This document shows positions 26,441 to 34,643 of a DNA stretch of 64,000 bases, piece by piece. This stretch comes from Photobacterium gaetbulicola Gung47 (GTDB lineage: Bacteria > Pseudomonadota > Gammaproteobacteria > Enterobacterales > Vibrionaceae). Under the pieces are notes generated by a model that worked only from the letters and a program-made list of their open reading frames with translations, was not told the DNA's origin and ran no database searches. The stretch spans positions 868,001 through 932,000 of the forward strand of contig CP005973.1 in assembly GCA_000940995.1 (NCBI GenBank), given 5' to 3'. The position numbers and the translations under genes are program-made. Positions within the stretch are counted from its first letter, which is position 1, and each line of letters starts with the position of its first letter.

Positions 26441-27565
26441 TTACAACCGTTTGAGCCCCATCTGATAGACTGAGCAGACATCATTGCTGTCGTTGAGTAG
26501 AGTAATGTTAGCTTTATAGCCCGCGGCAAGCTTGCCGTATTGGTGATCGATACCTGCGGCTTTCGCAGGGTAGAGGCTTGCCATGCGAAGTGCTTCTTCT
26601 CTGCTTAGGCCGACATGTTGGATTAGGTTTTTAACCCCTTCAATCATGGTGATTGCAGCCCCTGCAATCGTCCCGTCAGCATAATGGCATTTACCATCCG
26701 TCACATACGCTGTGGTTCCAGCCATGTCATATTCCATCATATCGGTTCCAGCTGGAGCAACGGCATCTGTCACCATGAATAGTTTATCGCCCAGTAGTTG
26801 GTGTGCGATACGAACAGAGGCGTATGAAGAGTGAATACCATCGACAATAATGCCCGCATGCGGTTTCTTGTCGAAGATATAGCCCACGGCACCGGGTTCA
26901 CGAGAACCCAGGGGCGTCATCGCGTTATACAAGTGGGTCGCCATCTTCAAATGATGCTTGCAGCTAAGCTGGTGGTAGTTGGCATTGGTATGACCGAGTG
27001 ACACCGTGATACCAGCATTGTCGAGGATATCAATGACAGTTTGCGAAGTGTTTTCTGGCGCAAGGGTAACGACGGAGATATGTTTGGCATTATCGGCTAG
27101 GTAGTGCGCGGTTAGCTCATCAAGAATGCGAATATGATTTTCATCGTGGGCCCCTTTTTTTTCTTTACTAATAAAAGGCCCCTCAAGGTGCAGCCCGATG
27201 ATACCTTCACTTTCAGGATCGTCGATTGTCGAGACAAGGTCTACCGCCTGGCACATGGTTTCATGCTTACTGGTGATCAGTGTGGGCAAATACTGGGTTG
27301 TTCCATTTTGGAGGTTGGTTTGATTCATGGTGTCGAGCGTACGCTTAGAGATGTCAACATTGAGCATCACACCACCACAGCCGTTAAGCTGCAGGTCGAT
27401 AAAACCAGCAGTAGCCGTTAGACCCCGGCCGTTATGGGTGTTGGCCGGCAGGCTGGCATTTTCCATTGGGACAATAGCTTCAATGGTATCGCCATTAACA
27501 ATAATGGCTTGGTTTTCAAGGGTAACATGGCCGTTAAAAACATTGATGTTTGTGATAGCGTACAT
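26441..27565 (-). CDS. nagA: N-acetylglucosamine-6-phosphate deacetylase
   Basis: A 374-residue metallo-amidohydrolase that removes acetate from GlcNAc-6-phosphate in chitin and amino-sugar use. Landmarks are FIDLQLNGCGGVMLN near the N-terminus, the metal-ligand region LHLEGPFIS, the SLGHTNANYHQ segment, ATHLYNAMTPLGSREPG, VDGIHS and the catalytic Asp in VTDAVAPAGT. Length is close to the E. coli enzyme. It is alone, without nagB, nagC or nagE, so it may be a second copy. A NagC/Mlc-like palindrome lies about 80 bases upstream. Confidence 0.95.
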   Translation of the reverse strand: MYAITNINVFNGHVTLENQAIIVNGDTIEAIVPMENASLPANTHNGRGLTATAGFIDLQLNGCGGVMLNVDISKRTLDTMNQTNLQNGTTQYLPTLITSKHETMCQAVDLVSTIDDPESEGIIGLHLEGPFISKEKKGAHDENHIRILDELTAHYLADNAKHISVVTLAPENTSQTVIDILDNAGITVSLGHTNANYHQLSCKHHLKMATHLYNAMTPLGSREPGAVGYIFDKKPHAGIIVDGIHSSYASVRIAHQLLGDKLFMVTDAVAPAGTDMMEYDMAGTTAYVTDGKCHYADGTIAGAAITMIEGVKNLIQHVGLSREEALRMASLYPAKAAGIDHQYGKLAAGYKANITLLNDSNDVCSVYQMGLKRL

Positions 27566-27642
27566 AGGCGTCCCAACTCTTGAGCTTGTATAGGATAAGT
27601 GAAAGCGTAACCATGCGAATAAGCAAATTTAGGTAACGCAGG

Positions 27643-27673
27643 CTAACTTATTTTTATTTAAAAAATAAGTTAG
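27643..27673. promoter_or_regulatory. NagC/Mlc-like operator palindrome
   Basis: Thirteen-base arms CTAACTTATTTTT (27643-27655) and AAAAATAAGTTAG (27661-27673) are perfectly inverted around ATTTA. The inner TTATTT ... AAATAA pattern resembles the operator core recalled for NagC and Mlc repressors. It lies between nagA and the divergent MFS gene and could serve both. Confidence 0.5.
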
Positions 27674-27793
27674 AGTAATAGGTGCCGTTTGTCAATGGTA
27701 TGCAAGCTATTAGTGAGAGCTGATGCGTCATAATTTTCAGTTTTCGGATTCAGTTGCTTGATTTATCCTTGTCACGCATTGATAGGAGAGCAT

Positions 27794-29206
27794 ATGTCGC
27801 CGAAAACGATTTTTGCCAGCGTTGCATTGGTTATTGCGCTGGGTTCATTAGAGAAAAGTATTGTCACAACGCCGTTGCCAATCATTGGAGAAGAATTGGG
27901 AGCCGGGCAGGCGCTAACTTGGGTCGTGACAGCCTACCTGTTGGCGGCTACGGCAGTATTGCCAGTATATGGCAAGTTGAGTGATATTTTTGGCCGGGTA
28001 AAGATGCTGAATATCAGTGTTGCTCTGTTCCTGTTGGGCTCTGTAGCTTGTGCGCTTGCCCAAGAACTACCAACACTTGTTGCGGCAAGGGTATTGCAGG
28101 GGATCGGTGGCGGTGGTCTTATTGCGCTGGCGTTTACTGTGATTGCGGACTGTATCCCGGCCCGTGAAGTGGGCAAATATCAAGGCTATATTTCGGCAGT
28201 TTACGCCGCATCGAGCATTGCAGGTCCGTTGCTGGGAGGCTATTTTGCTGAACACTTGAGCTGGCGCTGGGTGTTCTGGATCAATCTCCCACTTGGTGCA
28301 GTAGCGCTGTGGATGATCAATACCAACCTCAAACACCTGAGCAAAGGCCGTGACAGCCGATTTGATTGGGCAGGAGCCGGTCTGTTGATGACCATCACTA
28401 CCTTGTTGCTGTTACTGGTGTCACCCGATATATCTATCAGCCGCATCGGATTAATTTGTGCCACAGCTTTTTCTATTTTGCTGTTTATTATTGTGGAAAA
28501 GCGCATAGCAGATCCAATTTTGCCTGCACGTTTGTTTACACTCCCCGGATATCTGATCAGTGTAATACTGATCATGTGCTCGCAGTTGTTAATGTTTGCC
28601 GTGCTGGTTTACTTACCCCTTCAGATGCAATGGCAGCATGGCACAAGTGCTTCGGCCAGTGGACTTATTATGATGGTCTTTATGATGAGTATTACCAGTG
28701 GTGCTTATCTGGGTGGTAAGCGAATCGCCAAAACGGGCTTTTATAAGTCTTTGGTCGTGCTGGGTTTTGGGATGTCTGTCGTCGCTGTTTTTCTATTGTA
28801 CCAAGGGGTACTGGTGACTGTGGCACTCGCTGTTGCAGGGCTTGGCCTCGGGCTGACATTGCCAAGTTTAAATGTTGTGGTTCAAAATGTATTGCCGCCT
28901 CATGATAGAGGTATTGGATTATCGATGTTTGGTTATGGGCGTGAGTTTGGTGGCGCCATCGGTGTTGCCTTTTGTGCTACTTTGTTCCATATCAAAGTAC
29001 CGGTGCTGGTGGGAGAGGGAAGCGCCGAGGGCCTTTCTCAATTCGATCCGTCAGTCTTGGGACAAGGTTTTACCATGACCTATGGCGGTTTAGTGGTGGT
29101 GGCGCTAGTTTCGTGGCTCGTCGCCATTGTATGCCTAAAGGCCCAACCGTTGTCTTCTGATGTGGTCAAGCCAAAACGTTCATACAAGCCGAGAAATGTG
29201 AAATAG
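27794..29206 (+). CDS. MFS drug-type exporter (DHA2 family, 14-helix type)
   Basis: A 470-residue inner-membrane proton-driven transporter. The conserved loop 2-3 motif GKLSDIFGRVKM, the antiporter motif region AASSIAGPLLGGYFAEHLSW and RWVFWINLPLGAVAL are typical of the DHA2 group. About 14 hydrophobic helices can be counted. GGAG at 27785 supports the ATG at 27794 over the upstream 27758 start. It is divergent from nagA and shares its palindromic control site. The substrate is unknown; sugar efflux cannot be excluded given the neighbour. Confidence 0.9.
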   Translation: MSPKTIFASVALVIALGSLEKSIVTTPLPIIGEELGAGQALTWVVTAYLLAATAVLPVYGKLSDIFGRVKMLNISVALFLLGSVACALAQELPTLVAARVLQGIGGGGLIALAFTVIADCIPAREVGKYQGYISAVYAASSIAGPLLGGYFAEHLSWRWVFWINLPLGAVALWMINTNLKHLSKGRDSRFDWAGAGLLMTITTLLLLLVSPDISISRIGLICATAFSILLFIIVEKRIADPILPARLFTLPGYLISVILIMCSQLLMFAVLVYLPLQMQWQHGTSASASGLIMMVFMMSITSGAYLGGKRIAKTGFYKSLVVLGFGMSVVAVFLLYQGVLVTVALAVAGLGLGLTLPSLNVVVQNVLPPHDRGIGLSMFGYGREFGGAIGVAFCATLFHIKVPVLVGEGSAEGLSQFDPSVLGQGFTMTYGGLVVVALVSWLVAIVCLKAQPLSSDVVKPKRSYKPRNVK

Positions 29207-29235
29207 GTAACCGACAAAAGGTATGACAATTATCT

Positions 29236-29265
29236 GCCCAGTTCGTATTTTAGCTGGGCTTTTTT
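29236..29265 (+). terminator. Terminator of the MFS gene
   Basis: GCCCAG / CTGGGC stem with a 12-base loop and six T. Confidence 0.85.
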
Positions 29266-29345
29266 GTGGACAAATTATTGCTGTCAGGCACAATACGCCG
29301 CCTTACGTTTTAAAAAACGTCACTAGAATGACGGCGAGGTGAGTT

Positions 29346-30107
29346 ATGGCTTGGTTTGAGTGGCCATTTATTCTTTCAAGTGTTTTAACCCAAATGGCTA
29401 TTGGTGCATTTATTGTCCTTGGCACGGTGCTGCTCAGCGGCAAACTATGTTTCGGTCAGGCCGATCGACTTCACAGAACGATGCCGGTTTTATGGTTGAT
29501 GTTATTTGGTGCACTGTTACTGCGAGAGCTCAATATGATGCTCTCTGATACTGCTGATGGATACCGCATTGGAACAGAGGCGCTGCTTGCGATTACATTC
29601 TTTGCCGCGGCGTTGTTGTATTGGTTTGTCGAAAAAACACTCGTTGGCTCAGAGCGATTCAGACAGTTGTGCCTGGGCCTTGCTGCTCTCATTGGCGTTG
29701 GGTACTTGGTAAATGGCCTGGTGGTGAGAAGCGAGCAATGGCTGGTGGCATCGCATTTTATGGCGACGACGTTTTGCGGTGGTACTTTGCTGGCGCATGC
29801 CTGTTTGATCCGTGCAAAACATAAAGTGGATGAGCTTAATACTGTTTTACCTCGCATTGGTGCGCTCGCCGCACTTGCCTGCTTACTGACCGGGTTGCCA
29901 CAACTTGGTGAGCTATCCAGTCAAATTGAAGCCGGTGGGGCAATCATGCCGTTTGTGTCACAAGTGGCCAGTCTCGGCTTGCTATTGGCTGCCGTGGGTG
30001 TTTGGTATATGCCTATTGTGACAAAAAGCAAACCGGTGATGAGTGTGATGACTTTTGCGTTGGTCCTGAGCGGGATCTCATCCTACTTTGCCGGCGTTGG
30101 ATACTAA
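29346..30107 (+). CDS. DmsC-like membrane anchor subunit, orphan
   Basis: A 253-residue protein with about eight membrane helices. The start (MAWFEWPFILSSVLTQMAIG, then AFIVLGTVLLSG) closely follows the pattern of DmsC, the quinol-oxidising anchor of DMSO reductase, and the ends also look alike. Normally dmsC follows dmsA and dmsB. Neither is in the window and the gene has its own promoter gap and terminator. It may serve a reductase encoded elsewhere, or be a stand-alone membrane protein that has lost its partners. Confidence 0.75.
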   Translation: MAWFEWPFILSSVLTQMAIGAFIVLGTVLLSGKLCFGQADRLHRTMPVLWLMLFGALLLRELNMMLSDTADGYRIGTEALLAITFFAAALLYWFVEKTLVGSERFRQLCLGLAALIGVGYLVNGLVVRSEQWLVASHFMATTFCGGTLLAHACLIRAKHKVDELNTVLPRIGALAALACLLTGLPQLGELSSQIEAGGAIMPFVSQVASLGLLLAAVGVWYMPIVTKSKPVMSVMTFALVLSGISSYFAGVGY

Positions 30108-30127
30108 GGCTTTGCATACCCAGATGT

Positions 30128-30160
30128 AAAAAACGCGGTACATAGGTACCGCGTTTTTTT
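30128..30160. terminator. Bidirectional terminator between convergent genes
   Basis: A nearly perfect AAAAACGCGGTAC / GTACCGCGTTTTT hairpin with A and T runs on both sides serves the DmsC-like gene and the isochorismatase-family gene. Confidence 0.92.
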
Positions 30161-30176
30161 ATGCAGTGCTGCGTCT

Positions 30177-30716
30177 TTACTTTACAACGCTAAGTATCTC
30201 TTTGAAGCGGTCGCCTTCAGCGACTTCTTGCAACTCGAAAATCAGCATCTCGGCAGTGGTGAGAGATGCCCCGAATTGCTGCATCTTCTCTAGGGCTACC
30301 TGCTTGTTTGTTGGGTGTCGAGAAGATACCGCGTCGGCAACGACTTCAACATGGTAGTCAGCTTCAAGCAGCTGACGTACGGTCTGGTATACGCAAATAT
30401 GTGCTTCAATACCGACTACCACAACATTCTTACAGCCAGCCTCTGCTAGTGCTTCGATAAATTTTGGCTCGCGGTAACAGCTGAAACTATTTTTGGCGAT
30501 TGGTGTGTGATCGTGAAGGTGATCGGAAATCTGCGGGATGGTTGGTCCCAACTTGTGAGGGATTTGTTCTACCCAGATTATCGGGATTTCAAGAACCTTA
30601 GCGCCTTTGACTACGGTTTCTAGGTTCTTGAAAAGCGCATCTCGGCCGTCCATGATTTGGGCAAGTTTGCCTTGGACATCAACTATCACCAGTGCGGTAT
30701 CGTTTATTGTAAGCAT
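30177..30716 (-). CDS. Isochorismatase-family cysteine hydrolase
   Basis: A 179-residue cytoplasmic hydrolase. The catalytic triad of the family is visible as Asp13 (IVDVQGK), Lys75 (PIAKNSFSC) and Cys108 (VVGIEAHICVYQT). The fold and length match YcaC-like and nicotinamidase-like members. The ATG at 30716 (product MLTINDTALV) is preferred to a TTG four codons earlier. It acts on an unknown amide or ester. It lies 80 bases after the CDGSH fusion gene on the same strand and may be cotranscribed with it. Confidence 0.88.
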   Translation of the reverse strand: MLTINDTALVIVDVQGKLAQIMDGRDALFKNLETVVKGAKVLEIPIIWVEQIPHKLGPTIPQISDHLHDHTPIAKNSFSCYREPKFIEALAEAGCKNVVVVGIEAHICVYQTVRQLLEADYHVEVVADAVSSRHPTNKQVALEKMQQFGASLTTAEMLIFELQEVAEGDRFKEILSVVK

Positions 30717-30795
30717 ATGAATATCCAATCTTTAATTGAGCTTATAACCTTATCGGAAATTTCCCTTGATTGACAATATCGCCATCGCAATTTTT

Positions 30796-32340
30796 CTAAT
30801 CCCGTTGTTTGTATCCAGAGTATTCAATACCTGCCAGCTGCGCCATATCATGATGCCATGTGGCTAAATCGTCTTGGTTGAATTGATTGAGATGGTGGTG
30901 GCCACATGCCCGAGCCATGACCTGCATTAGTTCGGTGGAAGCGGTGAGGAAGTTGGCGAGTTTAGTTGCCGCGATATTCGGGTCGAGCTTCTTACGCAGT
31001 TCAGGGTTCTGCGTTGCAATGCCAGCCGGGCAGTTATTGGTGTTGCAAATTCTGGCCCCGACACACCCGATGGCTTGCATCGCACTGTTTGCAAGGGCGA
31101 TACCGTCGGCCCCCAGAGCCATGGCTTTAATAAAATCGGTTGGGGTCCGCAGTCCGCCGGTGATTATCAGGGTGACGTCGCCAGTCATACCTTGCTTGTC
31201 AAGGAAGTATCTGGCCCGGGCGAGGGCTGGTATGGTCGGGACACTGATATGATCACGGAATATCTCCGGTGCGGCGCCGGTACCGCCGCCACGGCCATCG
31301 AGAATGATGTAATCGGCACCGGCTTCGAGTGCAAATCCCATGTCCCTTTCGATATGGTTGGCGCTGAGTTTGAAACCAATGGGGATACCACCGGTGATCA
31401 CCCGGACATTATCGGCGAATGCGGCAAAGTCGCGTGGCGTTTTGAGATCTTTGAATGTGGGGGGAGAGATAGCGTCGGTACCTTCTTCGAGGCAGCGGGT
31501 TTTGGCGATCTTGCCGATGTTTTTCACCGCAGGCAAGTGCCCGCCTGTACCCGTTTTAGCGCCTTGTCCGCCTTTAAAATGGAAGGCCTGTACCTTTTTC
31601 AACAGGCCCTCATGGTAACCAAACATTGCACTGGCTAATTCATAGAAATAACGGCTGTTCGCTTGTTGCTCTTCAGCGAGCATGCCTCCTTCACCGGAAC
31701 AAATCCCCGTGCCGACTAATTCTGCTCCCATCGCAAGCGCGGTTTTGGCTTCTTCGGAGAGGGCGCCAAAGCTCATATCGGAGACAAACAAGGGAATATT
31801 GAGCACCAGCGGTTTCTTGGCCTTCGGCCCTATGACCAACTCGGTGCCGACTTTGGCATCTTCCATCAGTGGTTTGTTGGCCATCTGGGCAACCATAATT
31901 TGGATATCGTCCCAGTCGGGGAGTTTATATCTAGGCACGCCCATTGCCGTCATAGTTCCATGGTTCCCAAGATTATTAAGTCCTTCGCGGGCTAGTTGGT
32001 GAATATATTCGACATTGGGCTCTTCCTTGGTTGCTTTCGCTGTTGGGAGCTCATTATTGCCCGATGTTGCGCCAGGTCCCTCTTTGCCGATATCGTCTTG
32101 GCTGAATTGTTGGTGGGTGCCATCACAAAAGGGGGCATTAGCAGTATGCTTGCAGGCACAGAGAAAGGCATCTCCGTCTTTATCTGCTTTGAAGCTCATT
32201 GGCTTAAAATCAGTCGTCTGGTGTGAGCCATCGCAGAAAGGTTGCTTGGCTGAACGACCGCAAGTGCAGAAATAGTAGGTTTGTCCTTTTTTCAATGTGA
32301 CTTTAGCTGGTTTGTTATTGCTAATGACAGGCTTACTCAT
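30796..32340 (-). CDS. Double CDGSH iron-sulfur domains fused to an FMN-binding glutamate synthase-like domain
   Basis: A 514-residue cytoplasmic fusion. Two mitoNEET-type CDGSH motifs (C-x-C-x2-S/T-x3-P-x-C-D-G-S/T-H) lie at residues 25-40 (CTCGRSAKQPFCDGSH) and 61-76 (CACKHTANAPFCDGTH), each able to hold a 2Fe-2S cluster with three Cys and one His. From about 120 on it matches the FMN domain of glutamate synthase (FVSDMSFGALSEEAK, HFKGGQGAKTGTGGHLP, DGRGGGTGAAP, ITGGLRTPTDFIKAMALGAD, NTNNCPAGIATQ). No glutaminase domain is present. The ATG at 32340 follows GGAG at a good distance. It probably is a redox enzyme with electron input through the clusters. The substrate is unknown. Confidence 0.92.
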   Translation of the reverse strand: MSKPVISNNKPAKVTLKKGQTYYFCTCGRSAKQPFCDGSHQTTDFKPMSFKADKDGDAFLCACKHTANAPFCDGTHQQFSQDDIGKEGPGATSGNNELPTAKATKEEPNVEYIHQLAREGLNNLGNHGTMTAMGVPRYKLPDWDDIQIMVAQMANKPLMEDAKVGTELVIGPKAKKPLVLNIPLFVSDMSFGALSEEAKTALAMGAELVGTGICSGEGGMLAEEQQANSRYFYELASAMFGYHEGLLKKVQAFHFKGGQGAKTGTGGHLPAVKNIGKIAKTRCLEEGTDAISPPTFKDLKTPRDFAAFADNVRVITGGIPIGFKLSANHIERDMGFALEAGADYIILDGRGGGTGAAPEIFRDHISVPTIPALARARYFLDKQGMTGDVTLIITGGLRTPTDFIKAMALGADGIALANSAMQAIGCVGARICNTNNCPAGIATQNPELRKKLDPNIAATKLANFLTASTELMQVMARACGHHHLNQFNQDDLATWHHDMAQLAGIEYSGYKQRD

Positions 32341-32569
32341 TTCGCACTCCACGGTCCACGGGCAAGAAGTATGCACAAAGTATGGGAGAGGATAGGCGTA
32401 TTTGCATCCACGGGGCAGGCAGTAAGGTGCACTATTCCATCGGGGGATGATAGGATTTTGCGTAATTCACAAAAGGGATTTAACCTTTTGTAACGGTCAT
32501 CTACTTTACAGTTGACTCATTTCACGGAACAATGCAGATGTTTACGTTTAGATAACTTTGTAAAATATT

Positions 32570-33259
32570 ATGACGGAAAAGAAAGCTAGCCCTCTTAACG
32601 ATTTGATTTTCAATGTCATTGTACCTTCAGTTGTACTAATGAAGCTTAGTGGTGACGAGTACCTTGGTTCTGTAGGCGCTCTTTTGGTCGCCTTGGCTTT
32701 TCCGGTTGTACTGGGTGGCTATGAGCTGATCAAGTACAAAAAGTTTAATTTTATTTCTCTGTTGGGTTTTATCAGTGTTTTACTCACTGGCGGCATAGGC
32801 CTACTTCAGCTCGATCCAAAATGGTTGGCCGTAAAAGAAGCCCTGATCCCTGGCCTGATTGGGGTTGCGGTATTTGTCTCAACCTTTACTAAATATCCGG
32901 TTGTCAGCAAGATGCTATTTAATGACACGGTACTCAATCTGCCATTGATCAACCAAAAGTTGAATGAGTTTGGCCGAAAGAGTGACTTTGACCGTCGCTT
33001 GCTTACCTCAAACTATTTGTTTGCCGGAACCTTCGTATTCTCATCTGTGATGAACTACGTGCTGGCCAAAATGATTGTCACTAGCCCGGCAGGTACCCAA
33101 GCATTTAACGAAGAGTTGGGTCGACTGACTTTGGTTAGCTATCCGGCTATTGCCATTCCATCTATGCTGATGATGATGGGGATATTCTTCTACATGTGGC
33201 GTCAGATCCGTCAGATGACACATTTGGAAACAGCAGATATTCTAAAGACAGAGCAATAA
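32570..33259 (+). CDS. VC0807-type inner-membrane protein
   Basis: A 229-residue protein with about six membrane helices in two groups (residues 12-105 and 145-215) joined by a polar linker (KSDFDRRLLTSNYL). The layout MTEKKASPLNDLIFNVIVPS, then YLGSVGALLVALAFPVVLGG matches the uncharacterised 'VC0807 family' as I remember it. Function is unknown. It is divergent from the CDGSH fusion with a 229-base gap and has its own terminator. Confidence 0.75.
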   Translation: MTEKKASPLNDLIFNVIVPSVVLMKLSGDEYLGSVGALLVALAFPVVLGGYELIKYKKFNFISLLGFISVLLTGGIGLLQLDPKWLAVKEALIPGLIGVAVFVSTFTKYPVVSKMLFNDTVLNLPLINQKLNEFGRKSDFDRRLLTSNYLFAGTFVFSSVMNYVLAKMIVTSPAGTQAFNEELGRLTLVSYPAIAIPSMLMMMGIFFYMWRQIRQMTHLETADILKTEQ

Positions 33260-33278
33260 TTAACCCTTCGTTCAAAGA

Positions 33279-33306
33279 AGCCGGCAGTCATATGCTGGCT
33301 TTTTTT
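33279..33306 (+). terminator. Terminator of the VC0807-type gene
   Basis: AGCCGGCA / TGCTGGCT stem (one G-U pair) with a short loop and T run. Confidence 0.85.
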
Positions 33307-33450
33307 GTGCTTATAGAACAGCGGTATTGGTTGAACTGCGATAGACGTGTATAGTTCAGGCCAAGAGCGATTGCTTAGATTTTAAAGGCTGGGACAGTAA
33401 ACTGGTTTGGGTGGCGCTGCTCTATCAGCTAAGAAACAATGAGGTATACC

Positions 33451-33729
33451 ATGGCACAAACAGCCCATGCGCTTCACATCTTGGTGAAGCACAAAGAACA
33501 AGCTGAAGACATCATGAAGCAGCTAAAGCAAGGTAAGAAGTTTGCAGACCTTGCACGTAAACACTCCACTTGTCCATCTGGCAAAAAGGGGGGTGACTTA
33601 GGGGAGTTCCGTAAAGGTCAGATGGTTCCGCAATTCGACCGAGCAGTCTTCCAAGGTGAAACGATCACTCCTCAACTAGTGAAGACCAAGTTCGGTTGGC
33701 ATATTGTAAAGGTACTTTGGCGAACCTAG
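33451..33729 (+). CDS. ppiC: Peptidyl-prolyl cis-trans isomerase, parvulin type
   Basis: A 92-residue cytoplasmic single-domain rotamase. The parvulin landmarks are ALHILVKHKEQAE, FADLARKHSTCPSGKKGGDL, GEFRKGQMVPQFDRAVF and TKFGWHIVKV. Length equals E. coli PpiC. GAGGT precedes the ATG at 33451, so the upstream 33439 start is not used. Single-gene unit with a shared downstream terminator. Confidence 0.96.
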   Translation: MAQTAHALHILVKHKEQAEDIMKQLKQGKKFADLARKHSTCPSGKKGGDLGEFRKGQMVPQFDRAVFQGETITPQLVKTKFGWHIVKVLWRT

Positions 33730-33746
33730 TCATTCAAGAGTTAAGT

Positions 33747-33783
33747 AAAAGCCCATCGCTGTTAGACTGTGGTGGGCTTTTTT
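33747..33783. terminator. Terminator between ppiC and a convergent gene
   Basis: AAAAGCCCATC / GGTGGGCTTTT stem with a 13-base loop and a T run. Confidence 0.85.
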
Positions 33784-33793
33784 CTACGCGCAA

Positions 33794-34084
33794 TTATTCT
33801 TGTTTCGGTTTGTGCGGAAAGTTGATGACCGAGTTTTCGTCTTTCCGTGTATCTGTCAATTTTAAAATGGCTGCATAGTAGTATCTGACCAGGGTGATCC
33901 AAAGTATTGTTGCTATACAGCCAACTAAGACCAAGCTGCCGGCCACTTGAGTGTGAGGTGACAATAGCAGCAATGTTGAAGTAGCCAAGCCTACGGTAAG
34001 AAGTCCCAACAATGGTTTGAAAGTCAGTTCGAAGAACGCTCTTAGGTGGTAGAAAAAAAGATAAACGGCCTGTTTAGTTTGCAT
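33794..34084 (-). CDS. Small membrane protein of unknown function
   Basis: A 96-residue protein with two membrane helices (about 22-42, LGLLTVGLATSTLLLLS, and 46-68, VAGSLVLVGCIATILWITLV) and a polar, Lys-rich C-terminal tail (KLTDTRKDENSVINFPHKPK). GGAGAG precedes the ATG at 34084; the longer reading from 34147 lacks such a site. I do not recognise a family. It is convergent with ppiC and follows another small unknown gene on its own strand by 76 bases. Confidence 0.65.
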   Translation of the reverse strand: MQTKQAVYLFFYHLRAFFELTFKPLLGLLTVGLATSTLLLLSPHTQVAGSLVLVGCIATILWITLVRYYYAAILKLTDTRKDENSVINFPHKPKQE

Positions 34085-34160
34085 AGCTTCTCTCCTTTTC
34101 CTGAAATTATAAAATAACATACCATTAACATTCTTCGTTGGCAGCATTTTTTAGATAATT

Positions 34161-34538
34161 TCATGGCGTAGGAACTTCTTCTTCCAGTTGGGAGCGATGC
34201 GCCGAAAGTGGGTCAGGGCATTTTGATTCCAACCGCTTGAGGGTCTCCCCCTTTAAGGTCATGTCTTGAGCGATATCGGGGTATAAATGGTGGAAGGATT
34301 CAAGGCAAAGTCTTGAAGCATTGATCACAGCCATCATTTCATCTTGCGATTGAGTCACTTTTGCGAGATCGCCGGAGATCTGTGCGCCTAAGAGCTGTTT
34401 GAGTGCTTTTTCAGCCTGCTGATATGGTGCCTCGAGACACAGGCAGATTTCATCAGTGGCTTTTTCCAGTTGATTGTCTGGTTGCGAGGAATAGGAAAAG
34501 AACCCGAGAAGAAACAGGATATTGACATTGCCTATCAT
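34161..34538 (-). CDS. Small helical protein, probably exported, unknown function
   Basis: A 125-residue ORF with a strong GAGGGGG site before its ATG. The first 16 residues (MIGNVNILFLLGFFSYSS) are hydrophobic with no basic residue, so this is a weak signal peptide or a membrane anchor. The rest is mainly helical with paired cysteines (EICLCLEAP, SRLCLESF, ESKCPDP) and ends in an acidic tail. It is of the kind encoded next to regulatory genes in Vibrio. Function is not assigned. It is 105 bases downstream of the ToxR-like gene and may share its transcript. Confidence 0.6.
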   Translation of the reverse strand: MIGNVNILFLLGFFSYSSQPDNQLEKATDEICLCLEAPYQQAEKALKQLLGAQISGDLAKVTQSQDEMMAVINASRLCLESFHHLYPDIAQDMTLKGETLKRLESKCPDPLSAHRSQLEEEVPTP

Positions 34539-34643
34539 ACAGCCCCCTCTCAGAATAATCTGAGTAAGTATATACCCAAGCCAATATGGTGGGGGCGGTT
34601 CAGGAAAAAATTTTTAATTACAGATATATCACGATAGGCGCTG

